Source of the DNA: Burkholderiales bacterium
GTDB taxonomy: Bacteria; Pseudomonadota; Gammaproteobacteria; Burkholderiales; Ga0077523
Length of the DNA: 64,000 nucleotides
Reading direction: 5' to 3'
Assembly (NCBI GenBank): GCA_019747905.1
Contig: JAIEQG010000056.1
Span: 1-64,000 of the forward strand
This document shows, piece by piece, positions 1 through 7,922 of the stretch. Each line of letters starts with the position of its first letter. Position 1 is the first letter of the stretch. A program made the position numbers and the translations under genes. The notes under the pieces were generated by a model that ran no database searches, was not told the origin of the DNA, and saw only the letters and a list, made by a program, of their open reading frames with translations.

Positions 1-792
1 TTCATGGGTGCAGCGCTGGGCTATGCACTGACTCAGTCGGCGGCACAGGCGATGCTCGTGTTCACGGCACTCGCCGCGGGGATGGCGGCACCGTACGTGG
101 CGCTGTCGTTCCAGCCGGCACTGGTGCGCTGGCTGCCGCGCCCGGGGCGCTGGATGGAAACGTTCAAGCAAGTGCTGGCGTTTCCGCTGTATCTCACCGC
201 GGTATGGCTCGTCTGGGTTCTCGGCGAGCAGCTCGGCGTGGGGGCCGCGGCGCGCCTGCTCGCCGCCCTGGTCCTCGTGGCTGCGGCGCTGTGGGCATGG
301 AATCGTTTCCGCACCTCGGCCCACGGCGTGCCGCGCGCGATCGCGATGATCGCGGCCATCGCGCTGCTCGCGGTCGGAGCCCTGTTCGGCTGGCCGGCGG
401 GCGAGCCGCGGGCGGCAGCGGTCGACGCATCGGGCCGGTGGCAACCGTACAACGACGCAGCTCTCGAAACCGAACGCCAGCGCGGCCATGCGGTGTTCGT
501 CGACTTCACCGCGGCGTGGTGTGTCACCTGCCAGGTGAACAAACGTCTCGTGCTGGAGTCCGAAGCGGTGCGGCGCGCCTTCGCCGACCGTGGCGTGGTT
601 CGCCTGCGGGCGGACTGGACCAATCGCGACGCCCACATCACCGAAGCGCTGGCGCGCCTGGGCCGCAACGGCGTGCCGGTGTACGCGGTCTATTCGACGG
701 TTCCAGGCAGCGTTCCGGAGTTGTTGCCGGAACTCCTGACTTCCGACATCGTGGTACGCGCGCTCGAGCGCGCCGCCGGGGGCAAACCGTAG
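1..792 (+). CDS. dsbD: Thiol:disulfide interchange protein DsbD, C-terminal part
   Basis: The reading frame is open at the window edge, so the 5' part is missing. What remains is the end of the DsbD membrane core (several hydrophobic segments in the first ~130 codons) followed by a periplasmic thioredoxin-like domain with a CVTC redox motif near fragment residues 173-176. DsbD carries electrons from cytoplasmic thioredoxin across the inner membrane to periplasmic thiol proteins. The next gene, 22 bp downstream, encodes a periplasmic redoxin that could be a partner (inference). Family assignment is firm. Whether the missing N-terminus has the usual DsbD alpha domain or is a shorter CcdA-type variant cannot be seen. 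Confidence 0.85.
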   Translation, partial: FMGAALGYALTQSAAQAMLVFTALAAGMAAPYVALSFQPALVRWLPRPGRWMETFKQVLAFPLYLTAVWLVWVLGEQLGVGAAARLLAALVLVAAALWAWNRFRTSAHGVPRAIAMIAAIALLAVGALFGWPAGEPRAAAVDASGRWQPYNDAALETERQRGHAVFVDFTAAWCVTCQVNKRLVLESEAVRRAFADRGVVRLRADWTNRDAHITEALARLGRNGVPVYAVYSTVPGSVPELLPELLTSDIVVRALERAAGGKP

Positions 793-814
793 TTCCTGCA
801 GGAAAGGACCATCC

Positions 815-1417
815 ATGAAGAAATTGCTGCGCGCGGTAGTGCTGATGTTCGTGGCGGCCAGCCCGGCGGCTTTCGCCAATGCCGTACCGGGAAAACCGGC
901 CACCGACTTCACGCTGAAGGACGTCACCGGCAAGACCGTCCACCTGGCTGACTACAAGGGCAAGTTCGTGGTGCTGGAGTGGTTCAACCAGGGTTGCCCG
1001 TTCGTGCAGAAGCACTACGAGAGCGGCAACATGCAGAACCTGCAGAAGACCTACACCGGCAAGGGCGTGGTGTGGCTCGCGATCAGTTCCACCAACCCGA
1101 AGAGCGGCGACTATCGCGACCCGCAGGGCACACAGGGTGTCATGCGCGACTGGAAGATGAATCCGACCGCGTTCGTGCTGGACGAGGACGGCGCCGTCGG
1201 ACGCACATGGGGTGCGCGCGCCACGCCGCACATGTTCGTGGTGGATCCGGCCGGCAAGGTGATCTACGCCGGCGCCATCGACGACAAGGCCACCTGGCGC
1301 CAGGAGGACGTGCGTACCGCGAAGAACTACGTCGCCACCGCGCTCGACGAAGCCATGGCCGGCAAGCCCGTGACCACGGCCAACACGGCGGCGTACGGTT
1401 GCTCGGTCAAGTACTGA
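815..1417 (+). CDS. Periplasmic thioredoxin/peroxiredoxin-like (redoxin) protein
   Basis: A 200-residue protein with an N-terminal signal peptide (about residues 1-22, ending in an AFA-N type site). A redoxin fold follows, with a conserved GCPFVQKHY active-site stretch around Cys61, and a second cysteine lies near the C-terminus (about Cys196). The motif has one cysteine, not a CXXC pair, which fits the AhpC/TSA-redoxin branch more than a disulfide oxidase. It lies 22 bp after dsbD behind an AGGAAAGG ribosome-binding site and is probably co-transcribed, so DsbD may supply its electrons. The substrate is unknown. Confidence 0.8.
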   Translation: MKKLLRAVVLMFVAASPAAFANAVPGKPATDFTLKDVTGKTVHLADYKGKFVVLEWFNQGCPFVQKHYESGNMQNLQKTYTGKGVVWLAISSTNPKSGDYRDPQGTQGVMRDWKMNPTAFVLDEDGAVGRTWGARATPHMFVVDPAGKVIYAGAIDDKATWRQEDVRTAKNYVATALDEAMAGKPVTTANTAAYGCSVKY

Positions 1418-1451
1418 AAGGAAGGACCTGCGGGTTGGCGGGCGTGCCGGG

Positions 1452-2570
1452 ATGACCGGCACGCGCTGGGACATCTTCTGCAAGGTCGTCGATCACTACG
1501 GCGACATCGGCGTTTCGTGGCGCCTCGCGCGCCAGCTCGTGGCCGAACACGACCTCGCAGTGCGGCTGTGGGTCGACGATCTCGCCACGTTCCACCGGCT
1601 GTGTGCCGAGGTGGATGCGGCCGCCGAGCGCCAGACGATCGCCGGGGTCGACATTCTCCATTGGCGCCCGGATGCAGATTTCGGTGCGGCCGCGGACGTG
1701 GTGGTGGAGGCGTTCGGCTCGCGCGCGCCTGACCTCTATCTCGATGCCATGGCCGCCCGCCAACGCAAACCGGTCTGGATCAACCTCGAGTACCTGAGCG
1801 CCGAAGACTGGGTCGAGGAGTGCCATCTCGGCAGCTCGCCCCATCCCCGGCTGCCGCTCGTCAAGCACTTCTTCTTTCCCGGTTTCACGGCCCGCACCGG
1901 GGGGGTGCTGTGCGAGCAGGATCTCGAGGTCCAACGTCAGGCCGAACTGGCAACGCGGCCGCATCGGCCGGGGTCCGTCACCAGCGTCTCCCTGTTCGGC
2001 TATGGTGGGCCGGCGGTAGGTCCGCTCCTGTCGGCTTGGGCCAACGGCCCGGAAAACATCCTGGCCCTGGTGCCGGAGAGCCGGGTGTTGCCCGATGTCC
2101 TGCGGTACTTCGGGGCCGCCGGCGTGCTTCCGGGCGCGCGCCTGGAGCGCGGTGCGCTGGCGGTGCTGGTACTGCCATTTCAGCCGCTCGACCAGTACGA
2201 CCGCCTGCTGTGGACCTGCGACTGCAACTTCGTGCGCGGCGAGGATTCCTTCGTTCGCGCCCAGTGGGCCCGGCGCCCGTTCGTCTGGAACATCTACCCC
2301 CAGGAAGGCGGTGCCCATTGGGCCAAGCTGCACGCCTTCGTCGACCGCTACACCGAAGGACTGTCGGCCGAGGCGACCGCAGCCACCCGCGACCTGTGGC
2401 GCCAGTGGAACCGGGGGGAAACGGCAGCCGGCGATATCGGGGCGGCCTGGCGCCGCTTCCGGGCAGTCCGGGCGGAGCTCAATGCCCACGGCGACACCTG
2501 GGCGACCCGCCTCGCCCGCCTGGGCGACCTTGGCTCCAATCTGGTGCGATTCGCTGCCGCGCGGCTATAA
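1452..2570 (+). CDS. earP: Protein-arginine rhamnosyltransferase EarP
   Basis: The 372-residue product matches EarP, the GT-B glycosyltransferase that moves rhamnose from dTDP-rhamnose onto an arginine of elongation factor P. The N-terminal stretch WDIFCKVVDHYGDIGVSWRL and the downstream RGEDSFVRAQWA stretch are hallmarks of the family. The acceptor gene efp follows directly, and its product has arginine at the modified position, which supports the call. The stop codon lies inside the TATAAT that probably serves as the efp -10 box. Confidence 0.93.
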   Translation: MTGTRWDIFCKVVDHYGDIGVSWRLARQLVAEHDLAVRLWVDDLATFHRLCAEVDAAAERQTIAGVDILHWRPDADFGAAADVVVEAFGSRAPDLYLDAMAARQRKPVWINLEYLSAEDWVEECHLGSSPHPRLPLVKHFFFPGFTARTGGVLCEQDLEVQRQAELATRPHRPGSVTSVSLFGYGGPAVGPLLSAWANGPENILALVPESRVLPDVLRYFGAAGVLPGARLERGALAVLVLPFQPLDQYDRLLWTCDCNFVRGEDSFVRAQWARRPFVWNIYPQEGGAHWAKLHAFVDRYTEGLSAEATAATRDLWRQWNRGETAAGDIGAAWRRFRAVRAELNAHGDTWATRLARLGDLGSNLVRFAAARL

Positions 2571-2571
2571 T
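2566..2571 (+). promoter_or_regulatory. Putative -10 box of the efp promoter
   Basis: A perfect TATAAT lies 70 bp before efp and includes the earP stop codon (2568-2570). The -35 candidate 18 bp upstream (TGGTGC) is poor, so efp could also be read through from earP. Confidence 0.45.
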
Positions 2572-2640
2572 TCGCGGCTTTCATTTCGGCACCTGATTCC
2601 GGTGTGCCGGTGACTCTAAACCGACCTTGGCAGAACGTTC

Positions 2641-3201
2641 ATGAAGATCGCTCAGGAACTGCGTTCCGGCAACGTCATCATGGTGGGCAAGGACCCGCTC
2701 GTGGTGCAGCGTGCCGAATTCAACAAGTCCGGCCGCAATGCGTCCGTGATGAAGATGAAGCTGAAGAACCTCTTGACCGGGGCCACCACCGAGACGGTGT
2801 ACCGGGCCGACGAGAAGTTCGACGTGGTCGTGCTCGACCGCAAGGAAGTGACCTATTCGTACTTCGCCGACCCCATGTACGTCTTCATGGATGCCGAATA
2901 CAACCAGTACGAAGTGGAGAAGGAGAACATGGGCGACGCGCTCATGTATCTCGAGGACGGCATGCCGGTGGAAGTGACTTTCTACGAAGGCAAGGCGATC
3001 TCGGTCCAGCTGCCCTCGTCGTTCGTGCGCGAGATCATCTATACCGAGCCAGCCGTGCGCGGCGACACCTCGGGCAAGGTGTTGAAACCCGCCAAGCTAG
3101 CAACTGGCTACGAAGTGCAGGTGCCGCTGTTCTGCGCCACCGGCGACAAGATCGAGATCGACACCGCTACCGGTGAATACCGCCGACGGGTGGCCGCTTA
3201 G
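2641..3201 (+). CDS. efp: Elongation factor P (arginine type)
   Basis: The 186-residue length is normal for EF-P, which binds between the ribosomal P and E sites and relieves stalling at polyproline runs. The domain I loop reads KSGRN, with arginine at residue 32. That arginine is the EarP rhamnosylation site and stands where lysine-modified EF-Ps carry Lys34. The remaining OB-fold domains are complete and end in EYRRRVAA. The gene follows earP and is closed by a strong intrinsic terminator. Confidence 0.97.
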   Translation: MKIAQELRSGNVIMVGKDPLVVQRAEFNKSGRNASVMKMKLKNLLTGATTETVYRADEKFDVVVLDRKEVTYSYFADPMYVFMDAEYNQYEVEKENMGDALMYLEDGMPVEVTFYEGKAISVQLPSSFVREIIYTEPAVRGDTSGKVLKPAKLATGYEVQVPLFCATGDKIEIDTATGEYRRRVAA

Positions 3202-3227
3202 GGCCGCACGCTGACCGGCGACGAGAG

Positions 3228-3254
3228 GCCGCGGCTACACCGCGGCTTTTTTTT
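3228..3254 (+). terminator. Rho-independent terminator of efp
   Basis: Seven-base-pair stem GCCGCGG/CCGCGGC with a 5-nt loop, followed by eight T residues, 27 bp after the efp stop codon. Confidence 0.9.
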
Positions 3255-3326
3255 CGGCAGCCCACGGGTTTGCTGACCCTCGCGGGGGCGGGGGCACAGC
3301 CAGCGCCGGGCAGGCCCAAGCTGCCT

Positions 3327-3366
3327 GGCCCCCCGGGGGGAAGGGCCGAAGGCCCGTCGGGGGGCA
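3327..3366. repeat. GC-rich intergenic repeat, copy near efp
   Basis: The segment (CCCCCGGGGGG followed by AAGGGCCGAAGGCCCGTCGG) resembles the reverse complement of the two 40-bp direct repeats at 48403 and 48477 and the stretch at 59154. It sits between two convergent genes. Confidence 0.5.
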
Positions 3367-3374
3367 CCGCCTCC

Positions 3375-3776
3375 TCACCGGTCCGGCAATGGGTCGGCCG
3401 CGCCGTCGCTGCAGGGAAACGTGCTCGACAAGGCGGTGAAGAGCATGAGGTGCGCGGGTTGATCGAGCCGCTCAGGGTGGTCCTTGAGGTAGGAAACGAT
3501 CGCGGGGATCACGTCCCGCGCGGAGAATGTGCCTTCCTCGGCGCCCGGCAGGCAGAAATACATGTCGCGGGACGCACGCCAGGCCGCCCACCCGTGCCCC
3601 CAGAGGAAACCCTCGACGAACGCGAGGCAACGGGTGGCCTCGGGCCCCTCCGGCAAAGCTTCGCAGGCGCGGAGCAACTCCGCAGCGGGGCGCCGTGCCA
3701 TCACGTCCGGCTCGGCTCCGGCGCCACCGACCATGAGCGTCCCCAGCAACAGCCCGAGCGATTGGGCAAAACGCAA
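3375..3776 (-). CDS. Secreted Rap1a/Tai immunity-like protein
   Basis: A 133-residue protein with a signal peptide (about residues 1-21) and four cysteines in the mature part (about 38, 50, 75 and 122), compatible with two disulfides. The layout of an LLRAC segment, a GFLWG helix, and a final LKDHPERL...FPC stretch resembles the Rap1a/Tai family, whose founders neutralise type VI secretion amidase effectors in the periplasm. No effector gene is nearby. It starts 3 bp after the apt stop codon, so it is probably co-transcribed with apt. A similar but shorter protein is at 24875-25186. The function as an immunity protein is not shown; family membership is a motif-based judgement. Confidence 0.65.
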   Translation of the reverse strand: MRFAQSLGLLLGTLMVGGAGAEPDVMARRPAAELLRACEALPEGPEATRCLAFVEGFLWGHGWAAWRASRDMYFCLPGAEEGTFSARDVIPAIVSYLKDHPERLDQPAHLMLFTALSSTFPCSDGAADPLPDR

Positions 3777-3779
3777 GGC

Positions 3780-4307
3780 TCAGTGCCCGTCGAACGCGAT
3801 CAGTGCGTGCATGCCGCATCCTAGCGCGGCGAGCCGCTCGCGTCCGCTCAAGGCCGGCAGTTCGACCAGAAAACAGCATTCGATCACGGTCGCACCGGCA
3901 TGCCCGAGGATGCGCAGCGCCGCTTCAGCCGTGCCCCCGGTAGCAATGAGGTCATCGACCACCACGATCCGTTCGCCCGCCGCGACTGCATCGACGTGCA
4001 TTTCGATGCGGTCGGTACCGTATTCCAGTTCGTAGTCGTGCCCGATGACTTCGGCCGGCAGGCGCCCCCGCTTGCGCAGCGGGACGAACCCCAGCCCAAG
4101 GGCGTGCGCGAGCGCGGCACCGACGATGAATCCGCGCGCCTCGATGCCGGCGACCTTGTGCACCGCTGCACCGCGATAGCGATCGGCCAGCAGGCCGATC
4201 GCCTGAGCGAAGGCCGGACCGTCTTTCAGGAGAGTCGTGATGTCACGGAACAGGATGCCCGGTTTCGGGTGGTCCGGGATGGTGCGGATCGATGTGGCGA
4301 GTGACAT
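3780..4307 (-). CDS. apt: Adenine phosphoribosyltransferase
   Basis: A 175-residue type I phosphoribosyltransferase that converts adenine and PRPP to AMP in purine salvage. The PRPP-binding motif VVVDDLIATGGT is present, as is the N-terminal IPDHPKPGILFRDIT stretch typical of APRT. The frame is open further upstream, but the ATG at 4307 gives the usual family length and N-terminus. Confidence 0.95.
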   Translation of the reverse strand: MSLATSIRTIPDHPKPGILFRDITTLLKDGPAFAQAIGLLADRYRGAAVHKVAGIEARGFIVGAALAHALGLGFVPLRKRGRLPAEVIGHDYELEYGTDRIEMHVDAVAAGERIVVVDDLIATGGTAEAALRILGHAGATVIECCFLVELPALSGRERLAALGCGMHALIAFDGH

Positions 4308-4404
4308 GGCTAGGTATGGACGGGGGTGGGCCAGCGGCGACCCGGAGCCGGGGCCCGGCCGGTGAACCGATCCCCCTAAATCCCGCTGGCCGCAGGCCGA
4401 TAAG

Positions 4405-4434
4405 GTGACATTGAAGAGTGGCTTTGGCCATAAT
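4405..4434 (+). promoter_or_regulatory. Putative sigma-70 promoter of the 26-residue membrane protein
   Basis: GTGACA (4405-4410), 18-bp spacer, CATAAT (4429-4434), about 80 bp before the small open reading frame at 4516. Prediction by eye only. Confidence 0.4.
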
Positions 4435-4515
4435 TCAAGGGGATGGGCGCTGCGGGGGGTGTAGCGAACCCGTCGAGGTCGTGAGCAACGCGTGATGTCA
4501 ACAACAAGGTGAATC

Positions 4516-4596
4516 ATGTCCGTACTCGATATGGCCATGATCGGGGGCTTCGTTCTCCTGGTCGTGCTGATCGTTCTGCGCTTCAAGAAACGCTGA
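4516..4596 (+). CDS. 26-residue single-pass membrane protein
   Basis: The ATG at 4516 follows an AAGGTG ribosome-binding site at proper distance and opens a 27-codon frame. The product has a short polar start (MSVLDMAMIGG), a hydrophobic segment FVLLVVLIVL long enough with its flanks to cross the membrane, and a positively charged tail RFKKR. By the positive-inside rule the C-terminus should be cytoplasmic. It stands alone between apt and a lipoprotein gene with its own predicted promoter. I do not recognise a family, and the function is unknown. Confidence 0.6.
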   Translation: MSVLDMAMIGGFVLLVVLIVLRFKKR

Positions 4597-4682
4597 ACTG
4601 ACGTGGCAGTACACGCGCGCGCACCCGCCCGAAGCCGGAGCGCGCCGCCACCGACCTCGACATGGGGCGGAACTTCCGGTCG

Positions 4683-4711
4683 TTGACACCCTTCTATGCA
4701 GTCAGCATCAT
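4683..4711 (+). promoter_or_regulatory. Putative sigma-70 promoter of the lipoprotein gene
   Basis: A perfect TTGACA (4683-4688), 17-bp spacer and CATCAT (4706-4711), placing the start of transcription about 25 nt before the ATG at 4743. Confidence 0.55.
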
Positions 4712-4742
4712 CGTTCAACGACCACGGAAGGATTTGTCACCC

Positions 4743-5249
4743 ATGCCCGACACACACTCGAACTACAAGTTTCCCGTAGCTCTCGTCATCGCGTCTTCGC
4801 TGGCGCTCGCCGCGTGCTCCAGCATGCCGGGCTCGTCGTCCAGCAGCAGCACCAGCAGTTCCAGCAGCAGTTCGAGCAGCTCGGCGAAGTCGACGGCCAG
4901 CAGCTATCAGCCGGTGTCGGACGTTCCCATTCCCGCCGGAACGAAGATCAACACCGACAAGTCGGTCATCCTCGGCCAGGGCGACAAGTGGTTCGGTCGC
5001 ATGGTGCTGGTGACCGATCGTCCGTCGACGCAGGCCTACACCTACTACCAGGAGCAGATGCCGACCTTCGGCTGGGAGGCGGTAACGGCTGTGCAAGGCA
5101 AGACGAGCATCATGACCTTCACCCGCGGAGAACGCGCTGCGACGCTGGAGATCAATCCGGGAACGCTCTCCGGTTCGGAGGTGGCCATCACGGTGAGCCC
5201 GCGCCAGGCGGGCGCAGCCGCACCCGCGCCCACGGCCGAGAAGAAGTAA
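4743..5249 (+). CDS. Lipoprotein with poly-serine linker
   Basis: A 168-residue protein with a lipoprotein signal peptide ending in a lipobox LALAAC (Cys about residue 24). A serine-rich linker of roughly 28 residues follows, then a compact domain of about 100 residues containing YYQEQMPTFGWE and a C-terminal run of alanine and proline. The linker codes mainly as AGC/TCC repeats, a slippage-prone tract. The open frame begins at 4662, but the ATG at 4743 gives a clean signal peptide and lies just after the predicted promoter. It should be anchored in the membrane by the lipidated cysteine. Function unknown. Confidence 0.8.
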   Translation: MPDTHSNYKFPVALVIASSLALAACSSMPGSSSSSSTSSSSSSSSSSAKSTASSYQPVSDVPIPAGTKINTDKSVILGQGDKWFGRMVLVTDRPSTQAYTYYQEQMPTFGWEAVTAVQGKTSIMTFTRGERAATLEINPGTLSGSEVAITVSPRQAGAAAPAPTAEKK

Positions 5250-5259
5250 GGCTGCGCGC

Positions 5260-5646
5260 GTGCCGATCCGCGGGATGAACCATTTCACGGTACTGACCGC
5301 GGATCTCGCGGCAACGCGCGATTTCTACATCGGGGTGCTGGGTCTCAAGGAAGGCCCACGCCCCGATCTCGGCTTCCCCGGTACCTGGCTCTATGTCGGC
5401 GACGAGGCCGTCTTGCACGTCATCGCCGGCCGGGCCTTGCCGCCCGACCCGCGCGGCGTCCTGGACCACATGGCGTTCACCGCTGCCGACCTGCCGGGCA
5501 TGACGGCCAGGCTGCAGGCACGCGGCATCAAGTACGACCTGCGGCGCCAGAACGAGTCGGGCACGTGGCAACTGTTCTGCTTCGATCCGAGCGGCGCCCG
5601 AGTGGAACTGGACTTCCCCGCCAGCGAGAATCAGGCAGCGGCCTGA
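5260..5646 (+). CDS. VOC superfamily protein (glyoxalase/bleomycin-resistance fold)
   Basis: A 128-residue protein with the vicinal-oxygen-chelate pattern: MNHFTVLTADLAATRDFY at the start, a central DHMAFTAADLPGM stretch and a final LFCFDPSGARVELDF stretch. His in NHF, His in DHM and Glu in VELDF are plausible metal ligands. The start may be GTG at 5260 or ATG at 5275 in the same frame. It ends directly against the convergent LysR gene. The substrate is not predictable. Confidence 0.85.
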   Translation: MPIRGMNHFTVLTADLAATRDFYIGVLGLKEGPRPDLGFPGTWLYVGDEAVLHVIAGRALPPDPRGVLDHMAFTAADLPGMTARLQARGIKYDLRRQNESGTWQLFCFDPSGARVELDFPASENQAAA

Positions 5647-6546
5647 TCAGTTGAGGTCGGGTACGGCGGCGAACTGCTCGCGCAGGTAGTCGATCAGCAC
5701 CCGGACCTTCGTGGAAAGCTGCCGCGCGGACGGGTAGACGGCATTGATCGCCGCCGGTGGCGGCGCGAACTCGACCAGGACGGCTTGCAACCGCCCGGCG
5801 CTCAGGTGGTCGCTGACCATCCATAAGGGAGCCGCGGCAACCCCGATGCCGGCCAGGACCGCGCGGCGGATAGCGCTGCCGCTGGTCGTGCGGAACGTGC
5901 CGGCCACGCGCACGTTGAACTCGCCCTTGGGCCCCTGGAACGGCCACAGGTTGCGGCCCGGCTGATAGCTGTACAGGATGCAGTTGTGCCGGTCGAGGTC
6001 CTGGGGCACGTGCGGCACGCCATGGCTTGCGAAGTACTCGGGCGTGCCTACGACGACGCGGCGGCTTGACCCCAATCGGCGTGCCACGAGGGTCGAATCA
6101 TCGAGATTTCCGACCCGCACGGCGACGTCGATGCCCTCCTCCACCAGATCGGAGAAGCGTTCGCCCTCGATCAGGTGCAGCTTGAGTCCGGCATGCCGCG
6201 CCTGGAAGGCGATCAGCAGTTCGTCCAGGAACTGCTGTCCCAGCGCGTTCGGCGCCGCGACGGTGAGGGTGCCAGCGAGGCCGCTCGAAAGCCTCGCCAC
6301 CCCGGCCTCTGCTTCCGCGAGATCGTCGAGGATGCGGCGGGCCGACTCGTAGAACAGGCCACCGGCCTCGGTCAGGCTCAGACGCCGTGTCGTGCGTTGC
6401 AGCAACGTGACCCCGAGAGTCGCTTCGAGCGCTGCCAACTGCTTGCTGACGGTCGGCTGAGTTGTGCCAAGCTCCCGTGCAACCGCAGAAATACTGCCTG
6501 TCTCGGCAATGCGCACGAAGGCGTTCATCAGACTGAATCGGTCCAT
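5647..6546 (-). CDS. LysR-family transcriptional regulator
   Basis: The 299-residue protein has the LysR winged helix-turn-helix in its first 60 residues (SISAVARELGTTQPTVSKQL) and a periplasmic-binding-like effector domain after it, with the ATLGVTLLQRTTRRLSLTEAG wing of the CrgA/DmlR-like branch. It is transcribed away from the adhesin-E-like gene at 6704, and LysR proteins often regulate a divergent neighbour, so that gene is a candidate target (inference). Confidence 0.9.
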   Translation of the reverse strand: MDRFSLMNAFVRIAETGSISAVARELGTTQPTVSKQLAALEATLGVTLLQRTTRRLSLTEAGGLFYESARRILDDLAEAEAGVARLSSGLAGTLTVAAPNALGQQFLDELLIAFQARHAGLKLHLIEGERFSDLVEEGIDVAVRVGNLDDSTLVARRLGSSRRVVVGTPEYFASHGVPHVPQDLDRHNCILYSYQPGRNLWPFQGPKGEFNVRVAGTFRTTSGSAIRRAVLAGIGVAAAPLWMVSDHLSAGRLQAVLVEFAPPPAAINAVYPSARQLSTKVRVLIDYLREQFAAVPDLN

Positions 6547-6703
6547 CTACAGCCCCTTTCCATGCACGAAGCGAATGAATCATATTCCCACATCGAGCTT
6601 GGTTGTGCGGCGCAATATGACTAGAGTGGTACCCATGGGATGCACCGCTTGGCGCAGGGAGTGCCAGGTCGATGGATCCGGACCCCAAGAAAGGAAGAAC
6701 AAC

Positions 6704-7132
6704 ATGCACGCAAGAATTCTGGCAACGGTACTTCTCGGTGCCTGGCTGGGCCTGCTCGCCAACGGCGCTGCCCAGGCCGCGGACTGGCACAGCTTGAGCG
6801 CCGACACGGCGACCCAGGTGTTCGTCGATCGGAGCTCGATCACCACCGACGGCGCCACCAGCGAGGCACTGGTGCTCGTCAACTATTCCTCGACCCACAC
6901 GCTGGGCGACGACTGGTTCCCCCATCGCTCGCAAGTGGTGCGCTACCAGCTCGCCTGCTCGACCGGCGAAACCGCATTGAAGGCGTGGACCTTCAAGACG
7001 GGCGAACTAGGCAGTGGTGCTACGGTATGGAAGAGCGCGCAGACGGCGCCGCAACTCGCCAAGCCGGCGGCGGACACCGTCGAAGGACTGCTGCTGGCCA
7101 GACTCTGCGCGGGACCCGTATCGCTGCGCTGA
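6704..7132 (+). CDS. Secreted surface-adhesin-E-like protein
   Basis: A 142-residue protein with a signal peptide of about 25 residues (cleavage near AAQAA-D). The mature domain begins WHSLSADTATQVFVDRSSI and contains the paired cysteine pattern and SQVVRYQLAC stretch found in the adhesin-E-like domain of small periplasmic proteins. The ATG at 6704 was chosen because it follows an AAAGGAAG ribosome-binding site and starts the signal peptide. Role unknown; the adhesin name comes from a distant founder and should not be taken literally. Confidence 0.7.
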   Translation: MHARILATVLLGAWLGLLANGAAQAADWHSLSADTATQVFVDRSSITTDGATSEALVLVNYSSTHTLGDDWFPHRSQVVRYQLACSTGETALKAWTFKTGELGSGATVWKSAQTAPQLAKPAADTVEGLLLARLCAGPVSLR

Positions 7133-7162
7133 CGCCCGCGACAAGCAACGCCGCGTTCCGCT

Positions 7163-7190
7163 GCCGCTCCGGGTGCAAACCCGGAGCGGC
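7163..7190 (+). terminator. Strong hairpin, possible terminator
   Basis: Perfect 11-bp stem GCCGCTCCGGG/CCCGGAGCGGC with a 6-nt loop, 30 bp after the adhesin-E-like gene. No clear T-tract follows, so it may only protect or pause. Confidence 0.4.
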
Positions 7191-7258
7191 TCGTCGTTCG
7201 GGCTCTGCGGGCCACGGCATTCAGGGTATCGTCGGGGTTTGATGCCACGTGCAGACCC

Positions 7259-7915
7259 ATGCTGAATACCCTTGAACTCGCCACAGGCCCCGCGCCGAGC
7301 GCCGCCGTCATCTGGTTGCACGGGCTCGGCGCCGATGGCAACGATTTCGCGCCGATCGTGGGCGAACTCGCCCTGCCGGCCGCGTCGATCCGCTTCATCT
7401 TCCCGCACGCCCCGTCGATGCCGGTCACCATCAACGGCGGGTACGTGATGCCGGCGTGGTACGACATACTCGGCACCGACCTCAATCGCCGTGAAGACGA
7501 GGCGGGTGTGCGAGCATCGCAGCAGGCGTTGGAAGCCCTGGTGGCGCGTGAAGGCGAGCGCGGCATCGCGCCGAATCGCATCGTTCTGGCCGGCTTTTCC
7601 CAGGGCGGCGCAATCGCGTTGCAGACTGCACTGCGCCACTCTGCGGCCTTTGCCGGCGTGATGGCGCTGTCGACCTACGTGCCGCTCGCCGCCACCCTGC
7701 CCGCGGAACGCAGCGCTGCATCGAGCGCCGTGCCGATCCTGATGGTGCACGGCACCCTCGACCCGATCATTCCGCTTGCCATGGCAAAGCGCTCGCGCGA
7801 CCTGCTGCGATCACTCGGCTACGCAATCGAGTGGCACGAGTATCCGATGGAGCACTCGGTGTGTCCGGAGGAAATCGCCGCCATCGGCGCTTTCCTGCGG
7901 CAGACCCTGGCCTAG
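7259..7915 (+). CDS. Carboxylesterase/phospholipase family alpha/beta hydrolase
   Basis: A 218-residue serine esterase of the carboxylesterase 2 family. The HGLGADGNDF stretch near residue 20 forms the oxyanion region, the nucleophile elbow is GFSQGGA, and the downstream HGTLDPIIP and HSV segments supply the Asp and His of the triad. No signal peptide is visible, so it is probably cytoplasmic. Substrates of this family are short-chain acyl esters or lysophospholipids. Confidence 0.9.
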   Translation: MLNTLELATGPAPSAAVIWLHGLGADGNDFAPIVGELALPAASIRFIFPHAPSMPVTINGGYVMPAWYDILGTDLNRREDEAGVRASQQALEALVAREGERGIAPNRIVLAGFSQGGAIALQTALRHSAAFAGVMALSTYVPLAATLPAERSAASSAVPILMVHGTLDPIIPLAMAKRSRDLLRSLGYAIEWHEYPMEHSVCPEEIAAIGAFLRQTLA

Positions 7916-7922
7916 CCGCACC

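Noticed and set aside
4308..4718. Upstream extension of the apt frame
   Set aside because: The extension has no apt homology, and the ATG at 4307 gives the normal APRT N-terminus.
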